Source: Enterococcus hermanniensis
GTDB lineage: Bacteria > Bacillota > Bacilli > Lactobacillales > Enterococcaceae
Assembly: GCF_001885945.1 (NCBI RefSeq)
Contig: NZ_JXKQ01000003.1
Coordinates: 62,001-126,000 of the forward strand
Direction of reading: 5' to 3'
Length of the DNA: 64,000 nt
Of the stretch, positions 27,843-37,221 are shown in pieces. A model generated the notes under the pieces. It saw nothing but the letters and a program-made list of their open reading frames with translations. It ran no database searches and had not been told where the DNA came from. The position numbers and the translations under genes are program-made. Each line of letters begins with the position of its first letter. Position 1 is the first letter of the stretch.

Positions 27843-30536
27843 TCAATTTTCTACTGCTTGCGGAAATTGATATGTTCTTTTTTTTCTTGTGAAATAAACG
27901 ATTATTATCAGATTGCTGATGATCGTTAAACTTGCAAATATCAAAGTTTGACTGCCCATTGCACCAGTCATTGAAACTCCTTGACGAAGAGCAGAAATAC
28001 TATAAGTCATTGGTAAAAATGGGCTGATTTTTTCAAAAAATGTATTGGAAAGTTCCAACGGATATGTTCCCGATGAACCGCCAAGTTGTAACATCATAAA
28101 TATTAACATCAAGAAGGAGCCAACTTTTCCAAATAAAACGTTGAACATCGTTACAATCGACATGAAGGTGATTGCTTCTAAAATTAAGAAGAAGAGTACT
28201 CTTACGGGATATATCGGATCTAGGCCTAAACCTAACGTTAAAACCATAAATACTAAAATAGCTTGGATGATAGCTACGGTTCCAACAATAGCCATCTTAC
28301 TTGACCACCAAGCAAGACCAGACGTTGGTTTTTTCTTAGGTTTAACAACATCAAAAAGTAAATTAGTGGTCAAACAACCGACAAACAATGCAACGGACAT
28401 CATGTAAGGTGCCATAGCTGTCCCATTATTTGCAACTTTATCTTTATCTATATGAGTTGTTTGTACTGGCTGAGAAATAGCTGCGGCGGCGGATTTACTA
28501 GTATTTACTTGCTGAACTTTATTTGCTCCGTTATTTAGACTGTCCGTCAAACTATTTATTCCATCATTAATCTGACCTAAAGAAGTTGTTACTTTACCTT
28601 CTCCATTGGACAGCTGTCCAGCTCCAGAAGATATCTTCTGTGCACCAGAACCCAATGTCTGGACTCCACTGACTAATTGCGAACCGTTACTGACCAATTG
28701 AGTGGTACCATCAGATAATTTTTCTGATCCTTGTAATAAAGTACCGACGCCCGAACTTAACGTTGGAATTTTTTTAGCAGCTGTGGCTAATCCGGAAGAT
28801 AATGAATTGATACCATTAGTTAACATTGGCGACTTCGCTGTTAAGGTAGTTGTTCCGGATAAAAGCGTAGCACTCCCTGCTTTCAATTGTTGAATTGCAG
28901 AAACTAAAGTAGGCGTACTTTCATTAAACGTTTGAGTAGCCGAAGCGATTTTTTCAGCAGCAGGTGCTGCGGTGGTACCGATCGAATACAGTCCATCTAG
29001 CGCTGTCGTTAAACCTGTAGTTGCGTCAGAACTATTGTTGGCTAAATTATCTGTACTTGTTTTGAGCGTTGCTAACTGATCAATAGGAAGATTTTTTAAA
29101 GCCGCCATTCCGGTTGTTAATTGTTGCAAGTCACTGTTGGCTTTATTTAAACCTGCATTCATGGAATCGCCATCAACAGATAAATTGTTTACCTCCGCTA
29201 ATGTTTGGCTTTCTTGGTTTTTCATTGTGCTTAAAATTAATGCTTTCTGATCATCGCTTAGGGTTACCCCAGAAGTTTTCAACGCTGCAGTAACTGCATT
29301 GGCATTTGTTGATAGATCTGTTTGATAAGCAGCTTGAATAGCTGATTTTTCTGTTTCAATCTTAGTATTTATAGGAGCAATGAGATTTTGGATATTCGTC
29401 AAATCGGTACCTACATCCGTTATTGCACTTGTCAACTGATCAGAATTTAATGAACTAGCATCCATAGTAACTAGCATCGCCGAAACTTGAGTCAAATAAC
29501 TTTGAACACCAGTGACATAAGCGGTCAGTTGATTTTTTTGAGTATTACTTAAATTGACTTGCTTCAGCCCCGCAGCTAGCTGTTGGACCCCATCATTTAA
29601 TTGCTTAGTTTGAGCGGGTAAATTTTGAGTTTGATTTTCTAATTTAGACAAACCAGTAGCCAATTGAGCGGCTCCGGTGTTTACGGAATTTACCCCATCC
29701 GTGTATTGTTGAACACCACTCGCTAGCGATGAGGCTCCAGTATTTAATTGATCCATGCCTGATGATAGTGTAGGAAGGCTTTTTGAGAGCGTACTAATTC
29801 CAGTGGATAATTGATTGGTACCTTCGTCGACACTTTCTACCCCAGAGACATATTTTTTTATTCCTTCTGTTAACGTTTCGGTGCCAGTTGAAAATTCTAG
29901 TGTACTTGAACTTAATTTTTGCAAATTGTTTTGAATCAATTTGCTAGCATCTTCAACTTTAGTAGTGCCAGAATTCAGCTGCTTGCTGCCAGAAGCTGCA
30001 TTCGCCATCCCATCCCCTACTTTTCCAAACTGTGTCAAGATTGCTTTCGTATACAATTCTGTCACTTGAGTAGATACTTTATCCTTCAGCGTTGTCATAG
30101 CTGAATCTGACATTTTTGATGCTGTTAGATTTCTACCCTGCGTCGTTTCATAATTTATAATCATATTCTTAGGATTCTTGGTAATCAATGTAGCAGCATT
30201 CGTAGAAAAATTTTTAGGAATCGTGATTTTCATATAGTAATCACCTTTTTTTATTCCTTGCTTCGCTTTTTTTGCTGAAACAAAATGATACTCTAAACTT
30301 TTTGTTTCTTTCATGTTTTTAACTAGTTGATCGCCAATTGCTAATTTTTTTCCTTGATACGTAGTAGATTGATCCTCATTAACAATTGCTACTGGTAAAT
30401 GCTCCAATTTACCATACGGATTCCACATTGAACTTAAAAAAATTAGATTATAAAGCATTGGAATCAATGCGACAACCGCTAACACTATTAAAAAGAATTT
30501 ATGCTCTTTTAAAAATTGTAATTCTTTTTTCAGCAT
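27843..30536 (-). CDS. YhgE/Pip-domain membrane protein (phage-infection-protein family)
   Basis: An 897-residue protein. One N-terminal helix (about 12-34) is followed by a conserved extracellular domain (NEDQSTTYQGKKLAIGDQLV) and a very long exterior region built of Leu/Ser-Gly repeats such as LSSGVGTLLQGSEKLSDG (about 175-690). The C-terminal ABC-2-like domain has about five helices (710-890). Relatives include lactococcal Pip (phage receptor), Bacillus YhgE and the EsaA family of type VII secretion; no ESX genes are near. It has its own promoter and sits downstream of an Rrf2-like regulator. Confidence 0.88.
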   Translation of the reverse strand: MLKKELQFLKEHKFFLIVLAVVALIPMLYNLIFLSSMWNPYGKLEHLPVAIVNEDQSTTYQGKKLAIGDQLVKNMKETKSLEYHFVSAKKAKQGIKKGDYYMKITIPKNFSTNAATLITKNPKNMIINYETTQGRNLTASKMSDSAMTTLKDKVSTQVTELYTKAILTQFGKVGDGMANAASGSKQLNSGTTKVEDASKLIQNNLQKLSSSTLEFSTGTETLTEGIKKYVSGVESVDEGTNQLSTGISTLSKSLPTLSSGMDQLNTGASSLASGVQQYTDGVNSVNTGAAQLATGLSKLENQTQNLPAQTKQLNDGVQQLAAGLKQVNLSNTQKNQLTAYVTGVQSYLTQVSAMLVTMDASSLNSDQLTSAITDVGTDLTNIQNLIAPINTKIETEKSAIQAAYQTDLSTNANAVTAALKTSGVTLSDDQKALILSTMKNQESQTLAEVNNLSVDGDSMNAGLNKANSDLQQLTTGMAALKNLPIDQLATLKTSTDNLANNSSDATTGLTTALDGLYSIGTTAAPAAEKIASATQTFNESTPTLVSAIQQLKAGSATLLSGTTTLTAKSPMLTNGINSLSSGLATAAKKIPTLSSGVGTLLQGSEKLSDGTTQLVSNGSQLVSGVQTLGSGAQKISSGAGQLSNGEGKVTTSLGQINDGINSLTDSLNNGANKVQQVNTSKSAAAAISQPVQTTHIDKDKVANNGTAMAPYMMSVALFVGCLTTNLLFDVVKPKKKPTSGLAWWSSKMAIVGTVAIIQAILVFMVLTLGLGLDPIYPVRVLFFLILEAITFMSIVTMFNVLFGKVGSFLMLIFMMLQLGGSSGTYPLELSNTFFEKISPFLPMTYSISALRQGVSMTGAMGSQTLIFASLTIISNLIIIVYFTRKKRTYQFPQAVEN

Positions 30537-30565
30537 ATTTTTTCCCCTTCTTTCATAATGGACAT

Positions 30566-30594
30566 ATAATATCTCTAATGAAATGCATTTGCAA
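30566..30594 (-). promoter_or_regulatory. Promoter of the YhgE/Pip gene
   Basis: -35 TTGCAA (30589-30594), 17-bp spacer, -10 TATTAT (30566-30571) on the minus strand, 30 bp before the start codon. Confidence 0.65.
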
Positions 30595-30611
30595 GATTTT
30601 TTTTTGAAAAT

Positions 30612-30643
30612 AAAAAAATACAGCTTGTTAGGCTGTATTTTTT
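30612..30643 (-). terminator. Terminator of the second Rrf2-like gene
   Basis: AAATACAGC/GCTGTATTT stem with T-run on the minus strand; separates the regulator from the YhgE gene. Confidence 0.75.
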
Positions 30644-30658
30644 ATTTTTTCAATTATA

Positions 30659-31177
30659 TTAATGTAGATTTTCTGCAAAATTTTTCAGAAACGTATCAAG
30701 CATAGCTTCATCTTTTACCGCTGCTAATTCCTTCCAATCTACACAACCATTTATATAATCGGTTCCTTCTAAAATTGTACTTAATTTTATTTCATCTAAC
30801 TGACTAAATAAATTTTCTTGGATTTTTTCTAGTGCCGATACGATGATTGCTTCTCGTTCTTCAACTTTTTCTGGTATTAAAAATATCTTTTGAGGCAAAT
30901 TAGTACTTTCAAATATCTCGGCTTCTTCTGTGCATTTATAGATATCAAATAGACTAATTTCGTCAAGATTTTTTTTGAGTTTAAGCCCACCGTTATTTCC
31001 TGTAGAACTAGTTAATAGATCGCCTTCAACTAATTTACGAATTGTTTTTTTTGAATAGGACTGTGATATATCCAATTTTTGACTAATAAATTGACTAGAT
31101 AATGGTGAATGATCTTTTTGCATGGCCAAAACTAATAAAATACAAATCGACTGTTCAAAACTTTTGTTCAATTTCAA
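30659..31177 (-). CDS. Rrf2-family-like transcriptional regulator
   Basis: A 172-residue winged-helix protein that aligns along its N-terminal half with the regulator at 4017-4517 (MKLNKSFEQS.. versus MRLSKHVEEA..; NNGGLKLKK versus KDGGFELKK). No Fe-S Cys triad is visible. The start is TTG at 31177, chosen by alignment; the binding site GGGAAG is 13 bp away, so the start is uncertain. A terminator ends the gene before the YhgE promoter, so the two are separate transcripts, but regulation of YhgE by this protein is plausible. Confidence 0.7.
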   Translation of the reverse strand: MKLNKSFEQSICILLVLAMQKDHSPLSSQFISQKLDISQSYSKKTIRKLVEGDLLTSSTGNNGGLKLKKNLDEISLFDIYKCTEEAEIFESTNLPQKIFLIPEKVEEREAIIVSALEKIQENLFSQLDEIKLSTILEGTDYINGCVDWKELAAVKDEAMLDTFLKNFAENLH

Positions 31178-31365
31178 TCCAACGACACTTCCCTTTGTTA
31201 TAATTCTCTAAGTTCCTTTAGAAATTGTTTGCCCCTAGTACTATTAGGAGCTAGCTTATAATCACTATTTATTTAAATTTGATGGTCTCCAAAATACCTT
31301 CAATATAAATCAATATTTTGATGGACCGAAATGCCTATTCACTCCTTAGTATAATCTATTTAACA

Positions 31366-31402
31366 AAAAAAACTATCTCCAAACTATTTTTGAGAGACAG
31401 TT
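31366..31402 (-). terminator. Terminator of adcA
   Basis: AACTGTCTC pairs with GAGATAGTT (one G-U) on the minus strand, followed by eight T, 14 bp past the stop. Confidence 0.75.
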
Positions 31403-31415
31403 CTTTCAATTCATT

Positions 31416-32936
31416 TTAATGTGCTAACATTTCTTGTGCAATTTCATGGCCAGAATCATTTGATGGATAATACGTTGGCCAATTATCGACTTCCGCTAAT
31501 AATTTTTCTTGGCTTTCTCCGCCCAAATAGATATGAAAATGAGAAGATTTGGCCGGGGCAATACCGTGATCACTAAACTGAACGTATCTGTACTCACCCG
31601 CACCAGGATCATTGGTGACAAACGTAAAGCGAACCCCACGATTGCCTTTTTTGTAAGTCAAAATTTCATAACCAGAATATTCATAGGTAAATTTTTGTGC
31701 CTTTCCGTCGACGATAAATTCAATTTGATTGTCTTTGATCTTAATCTCATCTACATTCGTCTCGTAACCTATTTCATAATATTCTTTATACTCTTGCGCC
31801 GTTTTATCTTTTTGAAGCTTCGCTTTATAGTCAAAAACTTGATCCAAAGTACCATCTTCTAATAACGGATAGACTGATTGCCATTCTCCAGCATAGTCTG
31901 AAAGTTTACGATCCTTAACTTGTGAATCCTTAAAATAACCATTATAAATAGTTTCTTCAGTCTGAGTCTCCTCTTCAGCTGAGATATCCTTTCCAACACT
32001 ATCAGTCGTTTTTTTCAATGCAGAAAGGTTTTCTTTCATCACCGACAGATAATCTTTCCCATCTTTTATTTCTTTTTGGGTCAAACTTTCCAAAGGATTC
32101 AATACTTCTAGTTCGACTTTCGTTTCACTAGCAAGTGTTTGGGCTGTTTTACCCGTATTATTATTTTCAAAATAAATATATTTAATGCCATTATCCTCCA
32201 CATAATGTTTTAACTCAGCGATTCGTGAAGAACTCGGCTCTTGATCCGGATTAATGCCTGAAATACCAATTTGATTCAACCCATAGTCCAAAGCTAAATA
32301 ACTAAATGCCGTATGCTGCGTCACAAAATTTTTCTGTTTAGCATTTTGGAAGGTTTCTGTGTACTCTTGATCTAAGGCTTCTAACTTCTCAATGTATTCT
32401 TTACTGTTTTCTTCAAAATATTCTGTGTTATCAGGATATAATTTTATTAATTGGTTTTTGATAGCTGTAACTTCTTGTATCGCTCGATAAGGTGAAACCC
32501 AGGTGTGAGGATCTAATTCATGATGATGATCTTCATCCCCATGATGGTCATGATCCTCTTCCCCTCCAGGAAGTAACAGCATTTCTTTTGTTCCCTCAAT
32601 GATTTCAGGTCCATTTTTAGCCCACGTTTTTTTAGCACTTGGTACCCAAGTCTCCATATTTTCATTATGATAGACAAAAACATCAGCTTCGGTCATTTTA
32701 GCCATGTCTTTTGCTGAAGGCTCATAGTCATGAGCTTCTGTCCCCGCCGGAATTAATAAACTAACATCCGCTGTTTCACCCGCTACTTGTTTTGTAAATT
32801 CATAGACTGGATAAAAAGTCGTCACAATTTTTATTTCATCTGTTTCTTCTCCACGCACTGACTCATCATTCCCACAACCAGCTATTCCAAATATGACTAA
32901 TGTAGCCATCATCAACAATCCTATTTTCTTTTTCAT
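31416..32936 (-). CDS. adcA: Zinc-binding lipoprotein AdcA with C-terminal ZinT domain
   Basis: A 506-residue zinc ABC-transporter binding protein. A lipoprotein signal ends FGIAGC. The cluster A-I domain (about 35-310) has the metal-site His residues (EAHDYEP, QHTAFSY) and a His-rich loop HDHHGDEDHHHELDPH. The second domain (about 335-506) is ZinT-like, ending in YRYVQFSDHGIAP and SHFHIYLGG. This fusion is typical of streptococcal/enterococcal AdcA. The start at 32936 has AGAGG 6 bp before it. No AdcBC permease genes are adjacent, so it must use a transporter encoded elsewhere. Confidence 0.95.
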   Translation of the reverse strand: MKKKIGLLMMATLVIFGIAGCGNDESVRGEETDEIKIVTTFYPVYEFTKQVAGETADVSLLIPAGTEAHDYEPSAKDMAKMTEADVFVYHNENMETWVPSAKKTWAKNGPEIIEGTKEMLLLPGGEEDHDHHGDEDHHHELDPHTWVSPYRAIQEVTAIKNQLIKLYPDNTEYFEENSKEYIEKLEALDQEYTETFQNAKQKNFVTQHTAFSYLALDYGLNQIGISGINPDQEPSSSRIAELKHYVEDNGIKYIYFENNNTGKTAQTLASETKVELEVLNPLESLTQKEIKDGKDYLSVMKENLSALKKTTDSVGKDISAEEETQTEETIYNGYFKDSQVKDRKLSDYAGEWQSVYPLLEDGTLDQVFDYKAKLQKDKTAQEYKEYYEIGYETNVDEIKIKDNQIEFIVDGKAQKFTYEYSGYEILTYKKGNRGVRFTFVTNDPGAGEYRYVQFSDHGIAPAKSSHFHIYLGGESQEKLLAEVDNWPTYYPSNDSGHEIAQEMLAH

Positions 32937-33000
32937 TCTCATCCTCTTTCGTTATCTATTTTGTAAAAAATTATTTTTAACTTCGTACATTACAGCTATT

Positions 33001-33037
33001 TTAACCATTTGAGACTAAAAACTTTCAAACAAGTTAA
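33001..33037 (-). promoter_or_regulatory. Candidate AdcR (zinc) operators upstream of adcA
   Basis: Two sites resemble the AdcR consensus TTAACYRGTTAA: TTAACCATTTGA (33001-33012, 10 of 12) and CAAACAAGTTAA (33026-33037, 9 of 12), 25 bp apart. They lie between the predicted promoter and the gene. Neither is perfect. Confidence 0.5.
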
Positions 33038-33053
33038 AACGTAATTGGTACGA

Positions 33054-33082
33054 TTTACATTTAACACTGTAACATCTGTCAA
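33054..33082 (-). promoter_or_regulatory. Predicted promoter of adcA
   Basis: -35 TTGACA (33077-33082), 17-bp spacer, weak -10 TGTAAA (33054-33059) on the minus strand. Confidence 0.45.
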
Positions 33083-33160
33083 AAGAGTCGTCAATAAAAA
33101 ATAACATGAAATTATATTCATATGAATCGTTATACTCAAAAACATTATCTATTTCCACAA

Positions 33161-33199
33161 AAAAAAGACCTTAAGAACAATCGTTCTTAAGGTCTTTTA
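33161..33199 (-). terminator. Terminator of the FNT gene
   Basis: AAAAGACCTTAAGAAC pairs perfectly with GTTCTTAAGGTCTTTT around AATC; T-runs on both strands. Confidence 0.85.
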
Positions 33200-33204
33200 G
33201 AGGT

Positions 33205-34062
33205 TTAATCTTTATATTTTGATTCTGTATTATTTAACCACGCGTAGCCTAACCCCATAACAAGGCCGCCACCAATGAAATTACCAATCAAAGCGAAGCT
33301 CAAATTATGAACGACATTACTTACCGTCATCTCTGCTAAAGTACCATGCGAGGCAAAATAGACTAAAGAAAAAGCTGGGAAATTTGCAATTACGTGTTCA
33401 AATCCTAAAAATGCAAAAATAAAAATAACAAATACAATTGCTAATACTTTCCCTGCATCATCCTTCATCCGTAAACTAATCAAGACAGCTGTATTCACGA
33501 CAATATTCGCAAACATTCCCTCAATGATAATTTGCCAAGTCGACTTTGTAAGTTTAGCAGCGACACCCGTAAACATATAATTATCGGCTTCTAAATGTCC
33601 AAATGGACTTGTTAATGAAAGTAAATACCCACAAAGGACACCACCAATTAAATTAAATAAAATACAGGTAAAAAGTAGCTTAAACGCAAAAGATACTGCC
33701 ATCTTTTTCTTGTATACACCAATCGTCGTATACAGCATATTAGAAGTACCTAATTCTGCATTCATAAATAAAATCATGACTAATGACCAGCTAAACATAA
33801 ATGCATACGCCATTTTTTCCAATCCGGGTATTGCTGCTTGCATTCGAATTGCAATATAAAAAGCAATTGCCGTTCCCAATGACAAAAATAGACAAGCGAG
33901 TATCGACCGTACTGCATACCTAGGTAAACTTGTATTAAATAAATCAATTTTTTTGCTAATTGAATATTCTAATTGTGACATCAAACTAGAATCTGATGTA
34001 ACTGATTTTTCTTTCTTAGCAACTGGTTGTTCCTCAATTTCCATAAACAAATCCGATTTCAT
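33205..34062 (-). CDS. Formate/nitrite transporter (FNT) family channel
   Basis: A 285-residue membrane protein with six helices and a cytoplasmic N-terminal tail of about 50 residues. NAELGTSNML stands at the place of AELFTGN and GFEHVIANF at that of GFEHSIANM, both FNT marks that hold the pore and its His. FNT proteins form pentameric channels for formate, nitrite, lactate or hydrosulfide; the changed motifs mean the substrate cannot be named. The start at 34062 has AAGGAAGG upstream. Own promoter and terminator, so a single-gene unit. Confidence 0.88.
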   Translation of the reverse strand: MKSDLFMEIEEQPVAKKEKSVTSDSSLMSQLEYSISKKIDLFNTSLPRYAVRSILACLFLSLGTAIAFYIAIRMQAAIPGLEKMAYAFMFSWSLVMILFMNAELGTSNMLYTTIGVYKKKMAVSFAFKLLFTCILFNLIGGVLCGYLLSLTSPFGHLEADNYMFTGVAAKLTKSTWQIIIEGMFANIVVNTAVLISLRMKDDAGKVLAIVFVIFIFAFLGFEHVIANFPAFSLVYFASHGTLAEMTVSNVVHNLSFALIGNFIGGGLVMGLGYAWLNNTESKYKD

Positions 34063-34103
34063 ATAGTTCCTTCCTTCTTGGAAAAATTCCACAATGTAAA
34101 AAT

Positions 34104-34132
34104 ATCATACCTGATTCAATGTGTCTTTACAA
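34104..34132 (-). promoter_or_regulatory. Promoter of the FNT gene
   Basis: -35 TTGTAA (34127-34132), 17-bp spacer, -10 TATGAT (34104-34109) on the minus strand. Confidence 0.65.
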
Positions 34133-34205
34133 CCAAATAAACAGGAAATAGATAAATATTGCTAAAAAATGCATAAAATATCAATTTATATTAAATTTTA
34201 AAAAG

Positions 34206-34233
34206 AAAAAGCTATCGCTTTCGCGATAGCTTT
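34206..34233 (-). terminator. Terminator of the cell-wall hydrolase gene
   Basis: AAAGCTATCGC/GCGATAGCTTT stem around a 4-nt loop, with TTTTTC on the minus strand, 9 bp after the stop. Confidence 0.85.
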
Positions 34234-34241
34234 AAAGATAA

Positions 34242-36272
34242 TTATTTTAATGGTGGAATCACGGCTAGCAATCCGTTGCCTAACGCAACATAAATTGAAG
34301 CGGTTTTTGGTAAAGGGGATTCAGAATTACTGATTTTAGGAGTTGCTGTTGCCGCTAATGCAATTAGACTATCTCCTCTAAATAGATTGAAAAAATGCTT
34401 CGCTGACATTACTTGTGGAATTTGGTAACTCGTAATAACGCTAGCGATCAGTTTTGCTTGAATCCGATCATAGGAATCAAATGAGGTTTCCATAGATTTG
34501 ATTACAGGTCCTTTTGTTGCTTTCAAAGTTGTAGCACTACTATTTTTTGCTTGATCGAACTCTGTTAAATCATAAGCTTTAATAATAGCATTCAATTTTT
34601 CGGCATATTGTTTGTCAGTAGCATAACGACCTTGAAGATGCTTTGTTGCTTCTTCATATGAACTTGTTTGGTTTTTCCAAGCATCTTTATAGAAATCAGA
34701 ATTACCAGAGATGCCGTTTTTAATTAATTTTGCATAGTCTTCTAACGATTCTTTATACGATGGATATTTTCTAAACTCAGCAGAAATCTGGTAGTTGGCA
34801 CCATCTTCGTCCTGCTCTAATGTTTGGAAAGTGATCCCTTTTCCTTGATATTTACCTTTGATCCCAAACAAATTGTAATTTGGCTCACTAGCTAAAGAAC
34901 TATTCCCAGAACCACTTTCTAAAATAGCTTGAGCGATCATCACAGAAGAATAAACATTATTTTTCTGTCCAATCTCACGCGCAGTTTCCCCAATTTTTTT
35001 GATAAATTGATCAGTAGTTTGGTTTTTATTGAAAATAAATGGTGTATCAGTACTATATTCACCAAATGCATTGGATAAAGAGCTTGAAGCCGTCGCTTGA
35101 GATAAGCCTGCTACATTCACTCGGACTGCAAATGTTGGTGTAAAGTCACTGATATTACCAATTTTTACGACATCACCTGGTTGCGGTGCATGAATATATT
35201 GACCATTTCCGATATAAATGGCAACGTGCGTCGTAACGCTTGTTGGCGCGCCCCAGAAAAGTAGATCACCTGGTTGTGCCTCGCTGACAGGAATTTGCGT
35301 TCCCGCATATTGTTGATCGCCTGTCCATCCCCCAATATTGTGTCCTGTTGCGTTAGCATAAACAAGATAAGCTAAACCTGAACAGTCAAAAGCGTTTGGT
35401 CCTTTCGCTCCCCATACATATGGTTTTCCCAAATGACGGTATGCCTCTTGAACAATAGCTGTTTGAACATCATTACTAAAGGTCGGGACGTTTTGGTTTG
35501 AAGGAACGCGCACATCTGTAGCCGATGAATCATTTACTGGCTGACGAGCAGCAGAGGGGCCTTGGACTTCGGGTGTCTTAGTTGTATTTTGCTTATTATT
35601 ATTTGTGTTGTTATTGTTTGAAGTATTACTACTACTTCCGGTAGTTGAACTACCAGCATTATTGTTTGAATTATTGTTGGTACTTGAAGAGCCATTAGTA
35701 CCCGTACCGCTATTAGTTGAGCTACTACTTCCAGAACTACTATTAGAGGAACCATTATCATTGCTATTATTAGAACTACTACTTTCTGTTGTACTACTTT
35801 CAGAACTATTGCTATCTGATGTATCCGTACTCTCATTTACTTTTTTAAATTCAACAGTTAAATAAAAATTCCCTTTTGAAACATCAAAAGAATTATTACT
35901 TTGTACAACAATAGATTCTTCAGAATCATTTTTTACACTTAAATTTTTAAGCTCATAATTTGCCACTAATTCTGTAGTAAAACTTACCTGATTTTCTGAA
36001 ATTGTAAAATGGATTTTATTTCCCTCATACTCAAAAGTATTTTTACTTGGTAATGGCGATCCATTTACTATTAAATTAACTTCCGATTCCTGTTGGCTCG
36101 GAGTATCTGTATTTTCTAAATTCAAATCACTTTCAGTTGTTGAAGTTGGTGCGACAGCACTGCTACCCACTGTACTTGTTTCTTCAGCTAAAACTTGTTG
36201 TGAGGATAACAGTGTTGGTCCAAACAAAGTACCAATCGCCATTAAACTTACAATTTTATTGTACTTCACCAT
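34242..36272 (-). CDS. Two-domain peptidoglycan hydrolase: NlpC/P60 endopeptidase plus GH73 glucosaminidase
   Basis: A 676-residue secreted protein. After a signal peptide (1-29) come a small beta domain (about 65-145), a Ser/Asn/Thr-rich linker (145-235), an NlpC/P60 domain (about 268-385) with Cys297 (FDCSG), His349 (THVAIYIG) and His361, then a GH73-like domain (about 420-572) with the probable catalytic Glu452 (AILESGSG). The C-terminus has LPKTA (654-658), a short hydrophobic stretch and a single Lys, resembling a degenerate sortase signal. It could cut both stem peptides and glycan strands, acting in cell separation. GAGG precedes the ATG. Single-gene unit. Confidence 0.88.
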   Translation of the reverse strand: MVKYNKIVSLMAIGTLFGPTLLSSQQVLAEETSTVGSSAVAPTSTTESDLNLENTDTPSQQESEVNLIVNGSPLPSKNTFEYEGNKIHFTISENQVSFTTELVANYELKNLSVKNDSEESIVVQSNNSFDVSKGNFYLTVEFKKVNESTDTSDSNSSESSTTESSSSNNSNDNGSSNSSSGSSSSTNSGTGTNGSSSTNNNSNNNAGSSTTGSSSNTSNNNNTNNNKQNTTKTPEVQGPSAARQPVNDSSATDVRVPSNQNVPTFSNDVQTAIVQEAYRHLGKPYVWGAKGPNAFDCSGLAYLVYANATGHNIGGWTGDQQYAGTQIPVSEAQPGDLLFWGAPTSVTTHVAIYIGNGQYIHAPQPGDVVKIGNISDFTPTFAVRVNVAGLSQATASSSLSNAFGEYSTDTPFIFNKNQTTDQFIKKIGETAREIGQKNNVYSSVMIAQAILESGSGNSSLASEPNYNLFGIKGKYQGKGITFQTLEQDEDGANYQISAEFRKYPSYKESLEDYAKLIKNGISGNSDFYKDAWKNQTSSYEEATKHLQGRYATDKQYAEKLNAIIKAYDLTEFDQAKNSSATTLKATKGPVIKSMETSFDSYDRIQAKLIASVITSYQIPQVMSAKHFFNLFRGDSLIALAATATPKISNSESPLPKTASIYVALGNGLLAVIPPLK

Positions 36273-36599
36273 TTATACCTCATTTCTTCTTTTTGGATAC
36301 AAGGATCTAACAATTAATTTGTTTAATTCTCTAATATAATATCATTATTTTATAGCGCTGTCTAAATTGAACCGTCGTCTTCACAATTTTTTCATAGTTT
36401 TAATTTGAGTTGATTTAACAATTATCATTTATACCTTTTTAGATAATAGAAAAATTAAAATTTTAATGGGTATAAAAATGTTTAGTTATCTTTAATTCCA
36501 TTTTACGATCTAACAAAAAAAGTTCTATTCTTCTTAATTAAAGAAGTACTACCTTTATTTTGACCAAATTATTTTTTTAGTAATTATCCTAAATTACGC
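36273..36599. other. Intergenic region upstream of the hydrolase gene
   Basis: About 330 bp, very AT-rich. It holds the hydrolase promoter (36336-36364); the remainder shows no gene or clear structure. Confidence 0.6.
36336..36364 (-). promoter_or_regulatory. Promoter of the cell-wall hydrolase gene
   Basis: -35 TAGACA (36359-36364), 17-bp spacer, -10 TATTAT (36336-36341) on the minus strand; leader about 60 nt. Confidence 0.65.
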
Positions 36600-36642
36600 A
36601 AAAAAATTCAAATCATCGTTCATAAGCCAATGATTTGAATTT
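36600..36642 (-). terminator. Terminator of the small hypothetical gene
   Basis: AAATTCAAATCAT pairs with ATGATTTGAATTT, with TTTTTTT following on the minus strand. Confidence 0.8.
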
Positions 36643-36646
36643 CTAT

Positions 36647-36985
36647 TTATCGCACAGTTAATATTTTTTGCATTAAATTTGAAATTGTTCGTTCGTGGAA
36701 ATGGGTCATCCGGACACTCTCCCCATCTTCTGTCCGCCAAATTTTATTTTCATAAAAACCGACAGAGTCTCTTTGCCCGTCCATTAATTCTTTGGCATAA
36801 CTTAATACTAAACGAATTGCTTCGCGTGTTTCTTTATCACTTTTAAAATATCCAGGATAACTACGCAAATATTCTTCAAGATCACTATTTTTAGAAACTT
36901 TCCAATCCTCAATAAAATCTTCTAGTGCAGTAACGACAGTGGTTGTTTGGATGTTCCATAATGTTATATTAATTTGACTATTCAT
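36647..36985 (-). CDS. Hypothetical cytoplasmic protein
   Basis: A 112-residue, acidic, mostly helical protein without signal peptide or membrane helix. No family recognised. It has a good start (ATG preceded by GGAGG about 8 bp upstream) and its own terminator, so it is likely real. Neighbours are a hydrolase gene and a divergent CDF exporter, which say little about its role. Confidence 0.65.
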   Translation of the reverse strand: MNSQINITLWNIQTTTVVTALEDFIEDWKVSKNSDLEEYLRSYPGYFKSDKETREAIRLVLSYAKELMDGQRDSVGFYENKIWRTEDGESVRMTHFHERTISNLMQKILTVR

Positions 36986-37221
36986 AATATTACCTCCATC
37001 TTTGAATGCCTTTACATTGTTATTATATAGTGTTTTTATTTTAATTGCCTGAGATAACCAAAATAATTTTATTAAAAACTAACTATTAGGTGAAATAAAG
37101 TAAACCCCAAACATATAAAGTTTACTTTTATTCAAAAATAAATAAAATTTAGTGGTTTTAACTTTTTCTCTTTTCATTTTTCCGTTATACTGTTACTACT
37201 TTATTGATTAGGATGATTTTT

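Noticed and set aside
32521-32570. His-codon repeats in adcA as a DNA repeat
   Set aside because: Explained by the His-rich zinc loop of the encoded protein.
35534-35865. Leu/Val-rich ORFs on both strands within the hydrolase linker
   Set aside because: Frame shadows of the Ser/Asn repeat codons.
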